From WJMT01 sp964445575 (GTDB lineage: Bacteria > Acidobacteriota > Aminicenantia > Aminicenantales > Aminicenantaceae), in contig CAYULB010000021.1 in NCBI GenBank assembly GCA_964445575.1, positions 1 through 36,214 of the forward strand: 36,214 nucleotides of DNA. Direction: 5' to 3'. Every line of letters begins with the position of its first letter. Position 1 is the stretch's first letter. The position numbers and the translations under genes are program-made. This document shows positions 16,073 through 23,877 of the stretch, piece after piece. The notes beneath the pieces are model-generated. The model did no database searches. It saw only the letters and a program-made list of their open reading frames with translations, and was not told the DNA's origin.

Positions 16073-16288
16073 TTAAATCAAAAGAAGAACAAAAATCAAT
16101 CCAATAACAGCAAAGATGATGGCGACGATAAGAAGAATGTCTTTTCCTTCCAAATCTCCGGCTCCAGCATCAGAGGCTGTGACGGCATCGTTCATGTCCA
16201 GTTCTTGAACTGCGGGAGTCGCAGTAGCAGCTTGCAGCATAAACAGTACCAGTAAAATTCCAATCAATACTTGGGAATATTTTTTCAT
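16073..16288 (-). CDS. Small secreted single-TM protein, PA2779-like partner
   Basis: 71 residues: a signal peptide (~1-23, ending ATATP), a short acidic Ala/Gly/Asp segment (ELDMNDAVTASDAGAGDLEG) and a C-terminal membrane helix of nearly pure Ile/Leu/Val (DILLIVAIIFAVIGLIFVLL). AAAGGAGG lies ten bases before the ATG. It follows the C39 peptidase gene by only 17 bases, so the two are almost certainly cotranscribed. In other bacteria PA2778-type C39 peptidases are paired with PA2779-type proteins, which also have a signal peptide and a terminal membrane helix. This would be a miniature version lacking most of the PA2779 middle (inference from context and layout). Confidence 0.75.
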   Translation of the reverse strand: MKKYSQVLIGILLVLFMLQAATATPAVQELDMNDAVTASDAGAGDLEGKDILLIVAIIFAVIGLIFVLLLI

Positions 16289-16305
16289 TGTTTGTCTTCC
16301 TCCTT

Positions 16306-17286
16306 TTATTTTTTATGGGCTTCTATATAATGATTTCTTACTACTAGATAATGCTCTCTAATGAATTCAGCTTCTGGTGCTAATTTCATGGCTTGACTTA
16401 GAATTGCCAGTGATTCCTCCAGTTTACCTATTTTATAATAAGCCAAACCTAAAACGTCAAGAGCAAATGCATTTTTTTTGTCCATAGAAACAGCTTTTTT
16501 AGCATAATCTAAGGCCTTTTCTGTGTTATCCAATCTGATGTAGGTCATGGCTGTAGAGTAAACCGGATAGGGATCTGATGGATTTTCATTATGGGCTGAT
16601 TCCCATAGGGATAGGGAGGTTTCATATTCAGCTCTTCGGTAATGAGAAGTGGCCAAGTTTATGAAAGTGAGATATTGAGATTTGATATTTAGAGAATGGA
16701 AGTCAACATCTTGGGGAACCACAGCCAAAGTCCATTTATTTTTATTGATCTCATCATCCCAGTGCCAAAGGTCATTGAAGATATCATATTTGGCTGCAAA
16801 CATTTCCCCGAGCAGGGGATCATGAAAAATAATCTGTTTGCTTTGGTCATCAAAACCGACCACTACCCGGTAATGTCCTTTATTGATTTGTTTGATTGGT
16901 TTGTGGAGAACAATGAGAGGAATGTCTTTTTTAATGATTTTCTTTAAAGTTGGTATATCTCCGTTGAAAGAATAGCTCATCATATTGATTGTCCTAGGGT
17001 AGAAGACCATTTCAGAATTATAAGCGATTTCATTATGAAAACTATGCATTCCCTGAGCTATTTTTTCCTGGCTTATTTTCTGGTTGTTCCAGAAGCTCAG
17101 GACCATTGCTAAAGCAGCAGGGCCGCAGTAATTTTTTTCTTTCCATTTCTGAAAAGGGACTGTCTGTATCAGGTGACCTTTTTTAGGTTCAGTTTTTTTA
17201 TATTTTGAAATTTGTTTGGCAGAGGAGCTGGAAAACAGAAAAAGCAGTGCCGTGAATGAGATGAGAAGCTTTTTTTGGCAATTCAT
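16306..17286 (-). CDS. PA2778-type C39-like cysteine peptidase with TPR repeats
   Basis: 326 residues: signal peptide (~1-23), then a C39-like papain-fold domain (~40-190) with C54 in NYCGPAALAMVLSFW, H138 in KGHYRVVVGFD and D156 in FHDPLLG, the expected Cys-His-Asp order. The C-terminal third (~215-326) consists of about three TPR units (YPVYSTAMTYIRLDNTEKAL, AFALDVLGLAYYKIGKLEES). It would act in the periplasm on a peptide or protein, with the TPRs binding a partner. The start is ATG 17286. A TTG at 17325 would extend the frame but lies inside the promoter (17308-17335), upstream of the expected transcript start. Operon with the 71-residue gene downstream. Confidence 0.85.
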   Translation of the reverse strand: MNCQKKLLISFTALLFLFSSSSAKQISKYKKTEPKKGHLIQTVPFQKWKEKNYCGPAALAMVLSFWNNQKISQEKIAQGMHSFHNEIAYNSEMVFYPRTINMMSYSFNGDIPTLKKIIKKDIPLIVLHKPIKQINKGHYRVVVGFDDQSKQIIFHDPLLGEMFAAKYDIFNDLWHWDDEINKNKWTLAVVPQDVDFHSLNIKSQYLTFINLATSHYRRAEYETSLSLWESAHNENPSDPYPVYSTAMTYIRLDNTEKALDYAKKAVSMDKKNAFALDVLGLAYYKIGKLEESLAILSQAMKLAPEAEFIREHYLVVRNHYIEAHKK

Positions 17287-17307
17287 GATTTGATTGATCT
17301 CTTTTTC

Positions 17308-17335
17308 ATTATAGATATAGATCAAGGGTTGTCAA
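17308..17335 (-). promoter_or_regulatory. Promoter of the C39 peptidase/small partner operon
   Basis: Perfect hexamers on the minus strand: TTGACA (17330-17335), 16-bp spacer, TATAAT (17308-17313). The expected start of transcription (~17301) rules out the longer reading frame. Confidence 0.7.
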
Positions 17336-17383
17336 GGAATACAGAAGGGAGTGAGCTTTTTTGAGTTATCTCATTGTTTAGAC

Positions 17384-17412
17384 TTGACAGGCTGTTGTCC
17401 TAAAATTATTCT
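17384..17412 (+). promoter_or_regulatory. Promoter of the PAP2 gene
   Basis: TTGACA (17384-17389)-17-TATTCT (17407-17412). Divergent from the C39 peptidase promoter, about 50 bases away. Confidence 0.6.
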
Positions 17413-17448
17413 TTATTAAGGTTTGTGAGAAGATATGAGTAAATTTTA

Positions 17449-18252
17449 ATGCCGCTTCAAAATCAAAATGACAGAGTCATAACAGCCAGCTTTACCTGGG
17501 TGTGGCTTCTTCCTCTTTTTTTTCTTGTGTTGGCCGGATTGATTTTATTGACCGGTTTGAACAAGGACTTGTTTCTTCTTATCAACAAGGCTTCCATGTT
17601 TACCGGGGATAAATTATGGGCTGTTCTTACTTTCTTTTCAGATGGACTGGTGTCTTTTGTCATTTTGTTTCCTTTTATTTATCGGAAGCCCCGGTTAATC
17701 TGGGCCGTATTTATAGCAGCTGTTTTGTTTGCCGTATTCGGGCAGGGAATAAAGCACATAACCCGTATCCCCCGACCCCCTAACGTTCTTTCCCGGGAAA
17801 GCTTTCATTTAATCGGGCCGGATTGGGGGCACAATTCTTTTCCATCCGGACATGCTTCCATGATTTTTAATTTAGCTGGGGCATTTTCTTTGACGGTCAG
17901 GAAAAACTGGCTGCGCTTTTTACTGGTAGGAGGGGCTTTGGTCATAGCTTTTTCCCGGACCGTAGTGGGAGTGCACTGGCCTGTTGACGTATTAGTGGGC
18001 GCTGCCATGGGGTGGGTAACAGTCTGGATAGGACTTGAGATCTCTAAAAAGACAGTTTGGGGTTGGAAAAGGTGGGGAAGAAAGATCATGGGAGCTGTTC
18101 TCTTTATAGGATGTGTGGTTCTTTTTTTTGTTGATTACAGTGGTTATGAAAACATGATGGGTTTTCAGCGCATTGGGGCTGTTATTTTTTTGGTGATGGG
18201 CTTACATGAATACTTGAGAACATTTGGTTGTAAAGGACTGTTTGGTGGATAG
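17449..18252 (+). CDS. PAP2-family membrane phosphatase
   Basis: 267 residues, about six membrane helices, with the three parts of the lipid-phosphatase signature: KHITRIPRP (~103-111), PSGHAS (~132-137) and SRTVVGVHWPVD (~165-176), which supply the Lys/Arg, the His of the nucleophile pair and the Asp. Such enzymes remove phosphate from undecaprenyl diphosphate, phosphatidic acid or lipid A-type substrates at the outer face of the inner membrane. An extra C-terminal part with two more helices follows. The ribosome site is weak. A four-codon frame (ATG at 17435) stops in TAATG over this gene's ATG, so reinitiation is possible. Convergent with the DUF1846 gene with a five-base gap. Confidence 0.88.
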   Translation: MPLQNQNDRVITASFTWVWLLPLFFLVLAGLILLTGLNKDLFLLINKASMFTGDKLWAVLTFFSDGLVSFVILFPFIYRKPRLIWAVFIAAVLFAVFGQGIKHITRIPRPPNVLSRESFHLIGPDWGHNSFPSGHASMIFNLAGAFSLTVRKNWLRFLLVGGALVIAFSRTVVGVHWPVDVLVGAAMGWVTVWIGLEISKKTVWGWKRWGRKIMGAVLFIGCVVLFFVDYSGYENMMGFQRIGAVIFLVMGLHEYLRTFGCKGLFGG

Positions 18253-18257
18253 TCAGG

Positions 18258-19775
18258 TTAAGTGATGAACAGGTCCTTACTGGGAAAATTGGGTTCACTG
18301 GTAACATTTATTCCCAATCTTTTCAGGCCAGCTTCATCACCAGAAGTCGGAATATGAGTGATATGCATTTCACTGTTATGAAGTTTTCTGAGCTGTTCAA
18401 CAGCTGCTGCTGCGGCAGGATTGACTGTTGCACTCACGCTCAAGGCGATGAGTGTTTCTCCTAGATCCAGGCTTGGATTTTTTCTGTTAAGGATTTTTTC
18501 TTTTAAGTCGCTTATGGAGTCCAGCACATTGTTGTTCAATAAATGAATTTTATCGGGAATTCCCGCTAATTTTTTTACAGCATTCAGAATCAAACTTGAA
18601 GAGGCATGCATTAAGGGTGAATTGTATCCTTTAATGATTGTGCCATTGTTAAGTTCGATAGCGGCTCCACAGTATATTCCATCACGTCCTTTATTTTTTT
18701 CCCTAGCTTCCTCTGCCGCTTCTTTGGCAGGTTTTACCACTTTCCTATCAAAAGGACTTGCCCCGACTTCCTCCATTAAAAGCTTTACTCGGGTGACAGC
18801 GTCTTTATTGGTAAATCCCATGGCATATTCACACTCATACCGAAAGCTTCTTCTTATGATTTCCTGCACAGCGGCTTCTCGAACCACAGAGTCGTCAGTG
18901 ATAGCAAACCCTGCTCTGTTGACTCCCATGTCAGTGGGAGATTGGTACACGCAAGTTTTTCCTGTGATGTGTTCTAAGATTCTCTTCAGTACCGGAAAGG
19001 CTTCTATGTCCCGGTTATAATTGACAGCTTTTTCTCCGTATGCTTCTAAGTGAAATGAATCGACCATGTTGAAGTCATGGATGTCTGCAGTGGCCGCCTC
19101 ATAAGCTAAATTAACAGGATGTTTGAGAGATAGATTCCATATGGGGAATGTTTCGAATTTGGCATAGGTGGATTTGATGCCCTTTTTATAGTCATGGTAA
19201 AGCTGAGAGAGACAGGTTGCCATTTTGCCGCTTCCAGGGCCTGGTGCTGCCACCACTATAATGGGTTTGGAGGTTTCAATGTAAGGGGTGGCGCCAAAGC
19301 CATTTTCACTGGTGACAAGGTCAATATTGGTGGGATATCCTCTTATTTCTTGGTGTGTGAAGGTTTGTATCCCCCGGCGTTTGAGGCGGTTTTGAAACTG
19401 CTGAACCGCGGGCTGGTGGTTGTATCTGGTTATTACCACAGCCAATACATCCAATCCCCAGCCGCGAAGGTCATCGATCAGTCTTAAAGTGTCCGCATCA
19501 TAGGTGATTCCAAAGTCGGCTCTAATTTTTTTTTGTTCAATGTCTCCCGAATACACACACAGCACAATGTCAGCTTTATCCTTGAGCATTTGAAGGAGTT
19601 GAATTTTGGCATTGGGGTCAAATCCTGGAAGGACCCGGGCTGCATGAAAGTCAAAAACCAGTTTTCCGCCGAATTCCAAGTAGAGCTTTCCTCTAGAATT
19701 CTCAGCTCTGGTAAGAATATGCTGGCTCTGTTCCCTCAGATATTTTTTACTGTCAAAGCCTATTTTTCTGTTCAT
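18258..19775 (-). CDS. DUF1846 (UPF0371) family protein
   Basis: 505 residues, cytosolic, full length for the family. Family features seen: MNRKIGFDSKKYLREQS at the start, LEFGGKLVFDFHAARVLPGF, the P-loop-like APGPGSGKMATCLSQLYHDY (~176-195), NLAYEAATADIHDFNMVDSF, and SPTDMGVNRAGFAI. A structure of the streptococcal homologue is known as far as I recall, but no biochemical role is established; the nucleotide-binding-like loop suggests a kinase- or ligase-like activity. No ribosome site is visible before the ATG. It follows the outer-membrane gene by 47 bases and may be read from the same transcript starting near 21868. Confidence 0.9.
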   Translation of the reverse strand: MNRKIGFDSKKYLREQSQHILTRAENSRGKLYLEFGGKLVFDFHAARVLPGFDPNAKIQLLQMLKDKADIVLCVYSGDIEQKKIRADFGITYDADTLRLIDDLRGWGLDVLAVVITRYNHQPAVQQFQNRLKRRGIQTFTHQEIRGYPTNIDLVTSENGFGATPYIETSKPIIVVAAPGPGSGKMATCLSQLYHDYKKGIKSTYAKFETFPIWNLSLKHPVNLAYEAATADIHDFNMVDSFHLEAYGEKAVNYNRDIEAFPVLKRILEHITGKTCVYQSPTDMGVNRAGFAITDDSVVREAAVQEIIRRSFRYECEYAMGFTNKDAVTRVKLLMEEVGASPFDRKVVKPAKEAAEEAREKNKGRDGIYCGAAIELNNGTIIKGYNSPLMHASSSLILNAVKKLAGIPDKIHLLNNNVLDSISDLKEKILNRKNPSLDLGETLIALSVSATVNPAAAAAVEQLRKLHNSEMHITHIPTSGDEAGLKRLGINVTSEPNFPSKDLFIT

Positions 19776-19822
19776 GATGAGATTTGATTCTCTAGTTATT
19801 CTTTGTTTCTTTATGCTTCATC

Positions 19823-21097
19823 CTATCGGTTTCCAAATCTGGGATTGACTATATTGCTGTAAATGGAACCAAAACGATAACTGAGTCTGAGATTGAGACT
19901 GAAGTCATAGCTGGTAGCAAGACGTTTGAGTTCCAGAAGGATTTCGTCTTTGGACGCTCCCTCTTTAGGCAGAGAAAGCTGGTCTCTAACCCGGGCGTAT
20001 TCGCTGTTTACACCAAGAGAGAGTCCTTTCAAGACCCTCACATCCAGCCCGGCCTCAAATTGAAAATTATGTTTGCTAAAGTCATGAAGGTAATTGGAAC
20101 CTTCCAGACGAACTCCCGCTGATCCCCACGGCTCTTTGATTTCAAAAGTCATGTTCAAGCTCTGCTGAAATAAATTTTCCGTGGTTTTGTCAAAGATAGT
20201 GATTTCATCATACTGGCGGAAGGAATAAAGCAGTTGATATTGGATTCTAAGTTCTCTCCGTGTTGACTGGTCATAAGGAAAAATGTTGTATTCCACGGCA
20301 GGACCGATAGAGGCAAATATATCGGCATTATCATAAGAGGAGGAATACAGCCTGGTTGAAGCTCCAGCTGACCAGTGGTCGTTTATGCTTTGGACAAGCT
20401 GTGAATAAAGGATTTTTCGGTCTCTCCGGCTGATAACTTCCTCAGTTTCATCTATTTCATATTTTCCTTTTCTATGATCCGTGTTGAGCCAGAGTCTGAA
20501 TTTGGAGGCCTCTGTAGTCCTGTTGGCAGATACAGAGATATTATACCTGGACTGTTTTGACATTTGTTCTAGGTCCATGTTTCCGCTGAGGCTAATAAAG
20601 AAGACCCAATAGTCCCATTTATCAGAGGAGACAGAAGGAGTTTTTTCAGCAGTTGGTTTTTCATAAGATACGGTTATGTATTCTGATAAAGGGGTGTCAT
20701 AAACATAGGGGATGAGTCCCTGTTTCAATGTATTGACAAAACCTTCTCTCACTTGTGATTCGGTGTCTGTTGAGCGGGCAAAATACTTTAAGGTGGAGTC
20801 GCGTCCTTTGTATTCTTTAAGCCCTATAAAGTTTAACGAGTATTCATTTCCTCCGCTTCCTGTGGCCTGCCGGGTAACTAAAACATGAACATCAGCATTC
20901 TCCCGGTCTCTCATGTAGTTTACAAAGGTGATTTCAGTTTTTATATAATCCATGTCGCAAATGCGTCTGTTGCAGTCGATAAAAACATTTGGGGCGGTGC
21001 TCCTTAAATCTATTTCCTGGGCCTGGAGTGGCAGGCGCTGAAATAAAACCAGACATATGAATCCAATCATCAGATTGAGTGTTCTATTTCTTATCAT
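19823..21097 (-). CDS. Outer-membrane beta-barrel protein of unknown function
   Basis: 424 residues with a signal peptide (~1-27, LQAQ). The N-terminal part (~30-145) has a recognisable block: FIDCNRRICDMDYIKTEITF, then VNYMRDRENADVHVLVTRQ, GSGGNEYSLNFIG, TPLSEYITV. The C-terminal ~270 residues are alternating polar/aromatic strands (RLYSSSYDNADIFASIGPAV, RELRIQYQLLYSFRQYD, LNLRLSYRFGSIYSN), consistent with a small beta-barrel. I recall similar 'CDxDYIRTEI...FVNYVRDR' proteins in several diderm phyla, without a function. The start is set at 21097 (MIRNR), six bases after GGTGGAG. The ATG at 21103 directly abuts that site. Middle gene of a likely three-gene unit. Confidence 0.78.
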   Translation of the reverse strand: MIRNRTLNLMIGFICLVLFQRLPLQAQEIDLRSTAPNVFIDCNRRICDMDYIKTEITFVNYMRDRENADVHVLVTRQATGSGGNEYSLNFIGLKEYKGRDSTLKYFARSTDTESQVREGFVNTLKQGLIPYVYDTPLSEYITVSYEKPTAEKTPSVSSDKWDYWVFFISLSGNMDLEQMSKQSRYNISVSANRTTEASKFRLWLNTDHRKGKYEIDETEEVISRRDRKILYSQLVQSINDHWSAGASTRLYSSSYDNADIFASIGPAVEYNIFPYDQSTRRELRIQYQLLYSFRQYDEITIFDKTTENLFQQSLNMTFEIKEPWGSAGVRLEGSNYLHDFSKHNFQFEAGLDVRVLKGLSLGVNSEYARVRDQLSLPKEGASKDEILLELKRLATSYDFSLNLRLSYRFGSIYSNIVNPRFGNR

Positions 21098-21146
21098 TTC
21101 CATCTCTCCACCGTATGATGTGAATCAGAATTTAAGATAAAATACT

Positions 21147-21848
21147 TTATTGAGTTCTTATAAATACCTGAGACCAGGGCATTACATTCACTTCTGATCC
21201 TCTTGCGATCTGTTTGCCTCGGATGTACTGTTTGTGCAACCAGGTGTGCATAACAAGAATGCGAAGGAGGCTTTTCTCCGGAAGGTTTTCCTCTGGAATC
21301 ACAGTCTTCCCTTCTTTGAAATTGTCTAATTGGAGAATCGAGTCTCCGGTTTTAAAGTCATAAGCCTCGATTTTTACAGGCCCTGGGCAAAAGAGAAAAT
21401 CCCAATTGATAGTTAGGGGCTGAGAGCTGTCGACAATAGAGGGACGGGGAGTTTTTATTACCAACCAGTCAGGTACAGGGAATATTTTTTCCAGGTTGAT
21501 TCCATGAGGGATTGATATTTTAAGTACGATTTTCTCTGACAGTTTTTCTTTTGGAACATCGATTTTCTTTTCATAGATATTGTCTTGAAACTCAAGTTGT
21601 TCAGAATTAACAATGACAGTGGCGTTTTCAATAATATCCCCACAGGCTGAATCTCTCCTCAGTTCAACATAGGACCGCAGTTCTACATGATCGATATCAT
21701 TGTTGTAGTCATATCTGGAAAGGCTGAAAGTCGGATAAAAAGTAGCGCGGATGTAAAATTTGCTTTGGCTTTCTTCTTTTTGTGCTTGCAGAAATATACC
21801 TGATATTCCTATTCCTGCTATCAGGAGTAATATCATATATTTCCTCAT
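21147..21848 (-). CDS. Periplasmic protein of unknown function
   Basis: 233 residues with a signal peptide (~1-22, IFLQAQ). The rest appears all-beta: FYIRATFYPTFSLSRYDYN, ATVIVNSEQLEF, SQPLTINWDFLFCPGPVKIE and KSLLRILVMHTWLHKQYI. It has one Cys at each of two positions (DSACGD, LFCPGP). No family recognised. GAGGAGGAG lies six bases before the ATG, and an extended -10 stands at 21874-21879. It is the first gene of a co-oriented run (this gene, 49 bases, outer-membrane protein, 47 bases, DUF1846), so it may serve the barrel protein as a partner. Confidence 0.75.
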   Translation of the reverse strand: MRKYMILLLIAGIGISGIFLQAQKEESQSKFYIRATFYPTFSLSRYDYNNDIDHVELRSYVELRRDSACGDIIENATVIVNSEQLEFQDNIYEKKIDVPKEKLSEKIVLKISIPHGINLEKIFPVPDWLVIKTPRPSIVDSSQPLTINWDFLFCPGPVKIEAYDFKTGDSILQLDNFKEGKTVIPEENLPEKSLLRILVMHTWLHKQYIRGKQIARGSEVNVMPWSQVFIRTQ

Positions 21849-21873
21849 AAACTCCTCCTCTTTATTCCGGTTT

Positions 21874-21879
21874 ATTATA
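21874..21879 (-). promoter_or_regulatory. Extended -10 element before the periplasmic protein gene
   Basis: TATAAT on the minus strand preceded by TGC (extended -10), 25 bases before the ATG. The -35 is poor. Confidence 0.5.
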
Positions 21880-21917
21880 GCATAACAGGGAGACTTTCAG
21901 AATGAATTAAATCGAGA

Positions 21918-21959
21918 ACTCTAAAAAAATTATAATTCCCGGTTGATGTTTTTTAGAGT
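21918..21959. terminator. 11-bp inverted repeat, possible bidirectional terminator
   Basis: ACTCTAAAAAA and TTTTTTAGAGT are perfect complements around a 20-base loop. It sits between the stop of the metallo-beta-lactamase-fold gene (21976) and the promoter of the next minus-strand gene. The stem is mostly A:U, so termination strength is doubtful. Confidence 0.4.
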
Positions 21960-21975
21960 GCCAATTCCAAAATGC

Positions 21976-22833
21976 TTATTCTTTTTCTATGATCTCGTTA
22001 TAAATAATCTCCACAATACTGGGCCATCGGCTCTGGCTTTCTTCAATTCCGAATTCTTTCTTGACTTCATCCAGGGATTTTCCTTCAGCTATCAGAGCTT
22101 TTATTCTTACCTGCTTTTTTTCAAGAGAATTGACCAGATTCTGGATGTCTTCTTTTTGAGCTATTTCTCCATGACCATGCACAAAAGTATCTGCATCTAA
22201 ATCTAAAATTCCTTTCAATGTTTTCACCAGCCCGAAAGAACTTCCGTTTTTGTGTTTGTGTATTAGAGGGTCTCTATTCAGGAATATCAGATCTCCAAGA
22301 AAAGCTACTTTTTGATTAGGAAAAAGGGCCACGATATCTCCATCTGTGTGAGCGGGGTAGAAGTAAATGAGATCAATGATTTCTTCTCCCATATATAGGG
22401 TCATTTCCTTAGTGAAAGTCTGATTGGGCAGGTATTTTTTTAATTCTTCATCTTTAAATGCTTTTTCCATGTGCTTTCGGGTATTGTGGTGGGAGATCAC
22501 ATCAATTCCCTTTGGGAAACCTGAGAGGCCGTTCACATGATCCCCATCACTGTGAGTGATAATCACTTTTTTCACAGGATTTGGAGTCAGCTTTTTTATC
22601 TCCTCTATCATCAGGGTTGCTGACTCTTTGTTCATCTTGGCATCAATAACCACAGTTTGATTGTCTCCGATAAAAAAACCGGTGTTAGCTCCACTACCGC
22701 CCGTAACTTGGTAAATATTATCTTTGACTTTCACAGCTTTTAGAAGTGGTTCTTCACTCTGAGCAAAGGAATACGAAAAAGTAAAAAAGACCATTAATAA
22801 GAAAGTAAAATAGGATCTGTTAAATGTTCTCAT
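21976..22833 (-). CDS. Secreted metallo-beta-lactamase-fold hydrolase
   Basis: 285 residues with a signal peptide (~1-25, YSFAQ). Metal motifs in order: H94-S-D96-G-D98-H99 (the usual HxHxDH with Asp in place of the second His), H162 in PAHTDGD, D181 in FLGDL and H221 in HGHGE. The overall layout is that of periplasmic MBL-fold enzymes related to subclass B1/B3 lactamases and other thioester or phosphoester hydrolases; substrate unknown. I set the start at ATG 22833, six bases after AGGAGATG. The longer frame to 22908 would begin close to the -10. A strong promoter lies at 22887-22915. Confidence 0.85.
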   Translation of the reverse strand: MRTFNRSYFTFLLMVFFTFSYSFAQSEEPLLKAVKVKDNIYQVTGGSGANTGFFIGDNQTVVIDAKMNKESATLMIEEIKKLTPNPVKKVIITHSDGDHVNGLSGFPKGIDVISHHNTRKHMEKAFKDEELKKYLPNQTFTKEMTLYMGEEIIDLIYFYPAHTDGDIVALFPNQKVAFLGDLIFLNRDPLIHKHKNGSSFGLVKTLKGILDLDADTFVHGHGEIAQKEDIQNLVNSLEKKQVRIKALIAEGKSLDEVKKEFGIEESQSRWPSIVEIIYNEIIEKE

Positions 22834-22886
22834 TTGACATCTCCTGCTCATTTTATGTTTAAGGTAAGGCAAAATTGTTAATAACC

Positions 22887-22915
22887 ATAATAAACCTGGA
22901 TTATTCACGAGTCAA
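22887..22915 (-). promoter_or_regulatory. Promoter of the metallo-beta-lactamase-fold gene
   Basis: Minus strand TTGACT (22910-22915), 17-bp spacer, TATTAT (22887-22892). It supports the start codon at 22833. Confidence 0.65.
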
Positions 22916-23007
22916 GCCAACCTTTAGACATTATCTTTTTGAGGGCCTTGTCCGTCTCGTTTTTCTCGCTCCTTTAGCACTGGCCAGATCAAACAGACAA
23001 AATAAAG

Positions 23008-23064
23008 GAAAAAACTGGGTAAACAGGTATGACGGTACTGTTTATTAGACGGTACTGTTTATTA
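23008..23064 (+). repeat. Dispersed hairpin repeat, copy C, with 17-bp tandem duplication
   Basis: 23008-23043 matches copy B at 35 of 36 bases. The hairpin TAAACAG(G)TA-TGACGG-TACTGTTTA is best paired here. The right arm is duplicated: GACGGTACTGTTTATTA occurs at 23031-23047 and again at 23048-23064. The next base, 23065, is the exact start of the 813-bp repeat. It lies just after the stop of the first GT-C-like gene and may act as its terminator (six T follow on the minus strand). Confidence 0.8.
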
Positions 23065-23877
23065 GATTTTTTATTAACAAGTTTTTTAATTTGGCACTAG
23101 AGAAAACTCTCGGATGAGGACTTCATCTGAGGCATTGATTTCAAGCTGATTTCCCTTGGCTTTCAAAAATCTTTTAGGCGGGACTTTAATGACCAACAGG
23201 TTTTCTTTTTCTTGAAGAGTGTCTTCAAATAAGGTATCTCCATTGAGGCTTACGGATATGTTCACAGGATTTTCTTTTGTTTTTTTAACTCTCAGGTGTA
23301 TGTATTTTTTTGATTTGAGTGAGTAATAGGGGAGTTGATAGAGAAATCCCTTCCCTTTGTTTTTTTCAGCTATAACCCCCACGATCCCTTCTGGAACCAC
23401 TTCAGCTTTGCTGAGAAGCCCCCTTTGTTTTGCTTTTTTAAAGCCGGAAATCGCTTCAGCCCAGATTCTAGCGGTCTGCTCTGTTTTTTTGTCTTTGTCT
23501 TTTCCTGACAGGTCTCCTATGACCAGCATGGACCTGTGGAACAGGATGATTCTGATTCCGTTATCCCTGAGATAGGTAATTATTTCTTCATTGGCAATAT
23601 CATCAGGGATATTTTCTGCAGGATGAAAATATCCGCGCCTGAATATGCCTAGGGTATCAAAGACTCCCACACCATAATATCCGTTGTAGATATGCTTGTT
23701 GTGAAAGACAGTCATAAGGGAATAGATCTTTAAGTCGTTCCAGCCGCCTTTATAGTGGGGAAGTTCCAGCACTCCATAATAATCAGGATAGTTCTCAATC
23801 CTTTGATAAAGATTCTTGACCGAAGGATGATATTCCAGGAGAGAGCCTACCCTGAGGGGAGTAGGAAAGTTTTCAAA
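23065..23877. repeat. 813-bp direct repeat, copy 1
   Basis: Appears identical, base for base, to 25303-26115 (offset 2238). It covers 21 bases after the stop codon and the last ~263 codons of the GT-C-like gene. Outside these limits the two genes differ at many positions. Confidence 0.92.
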
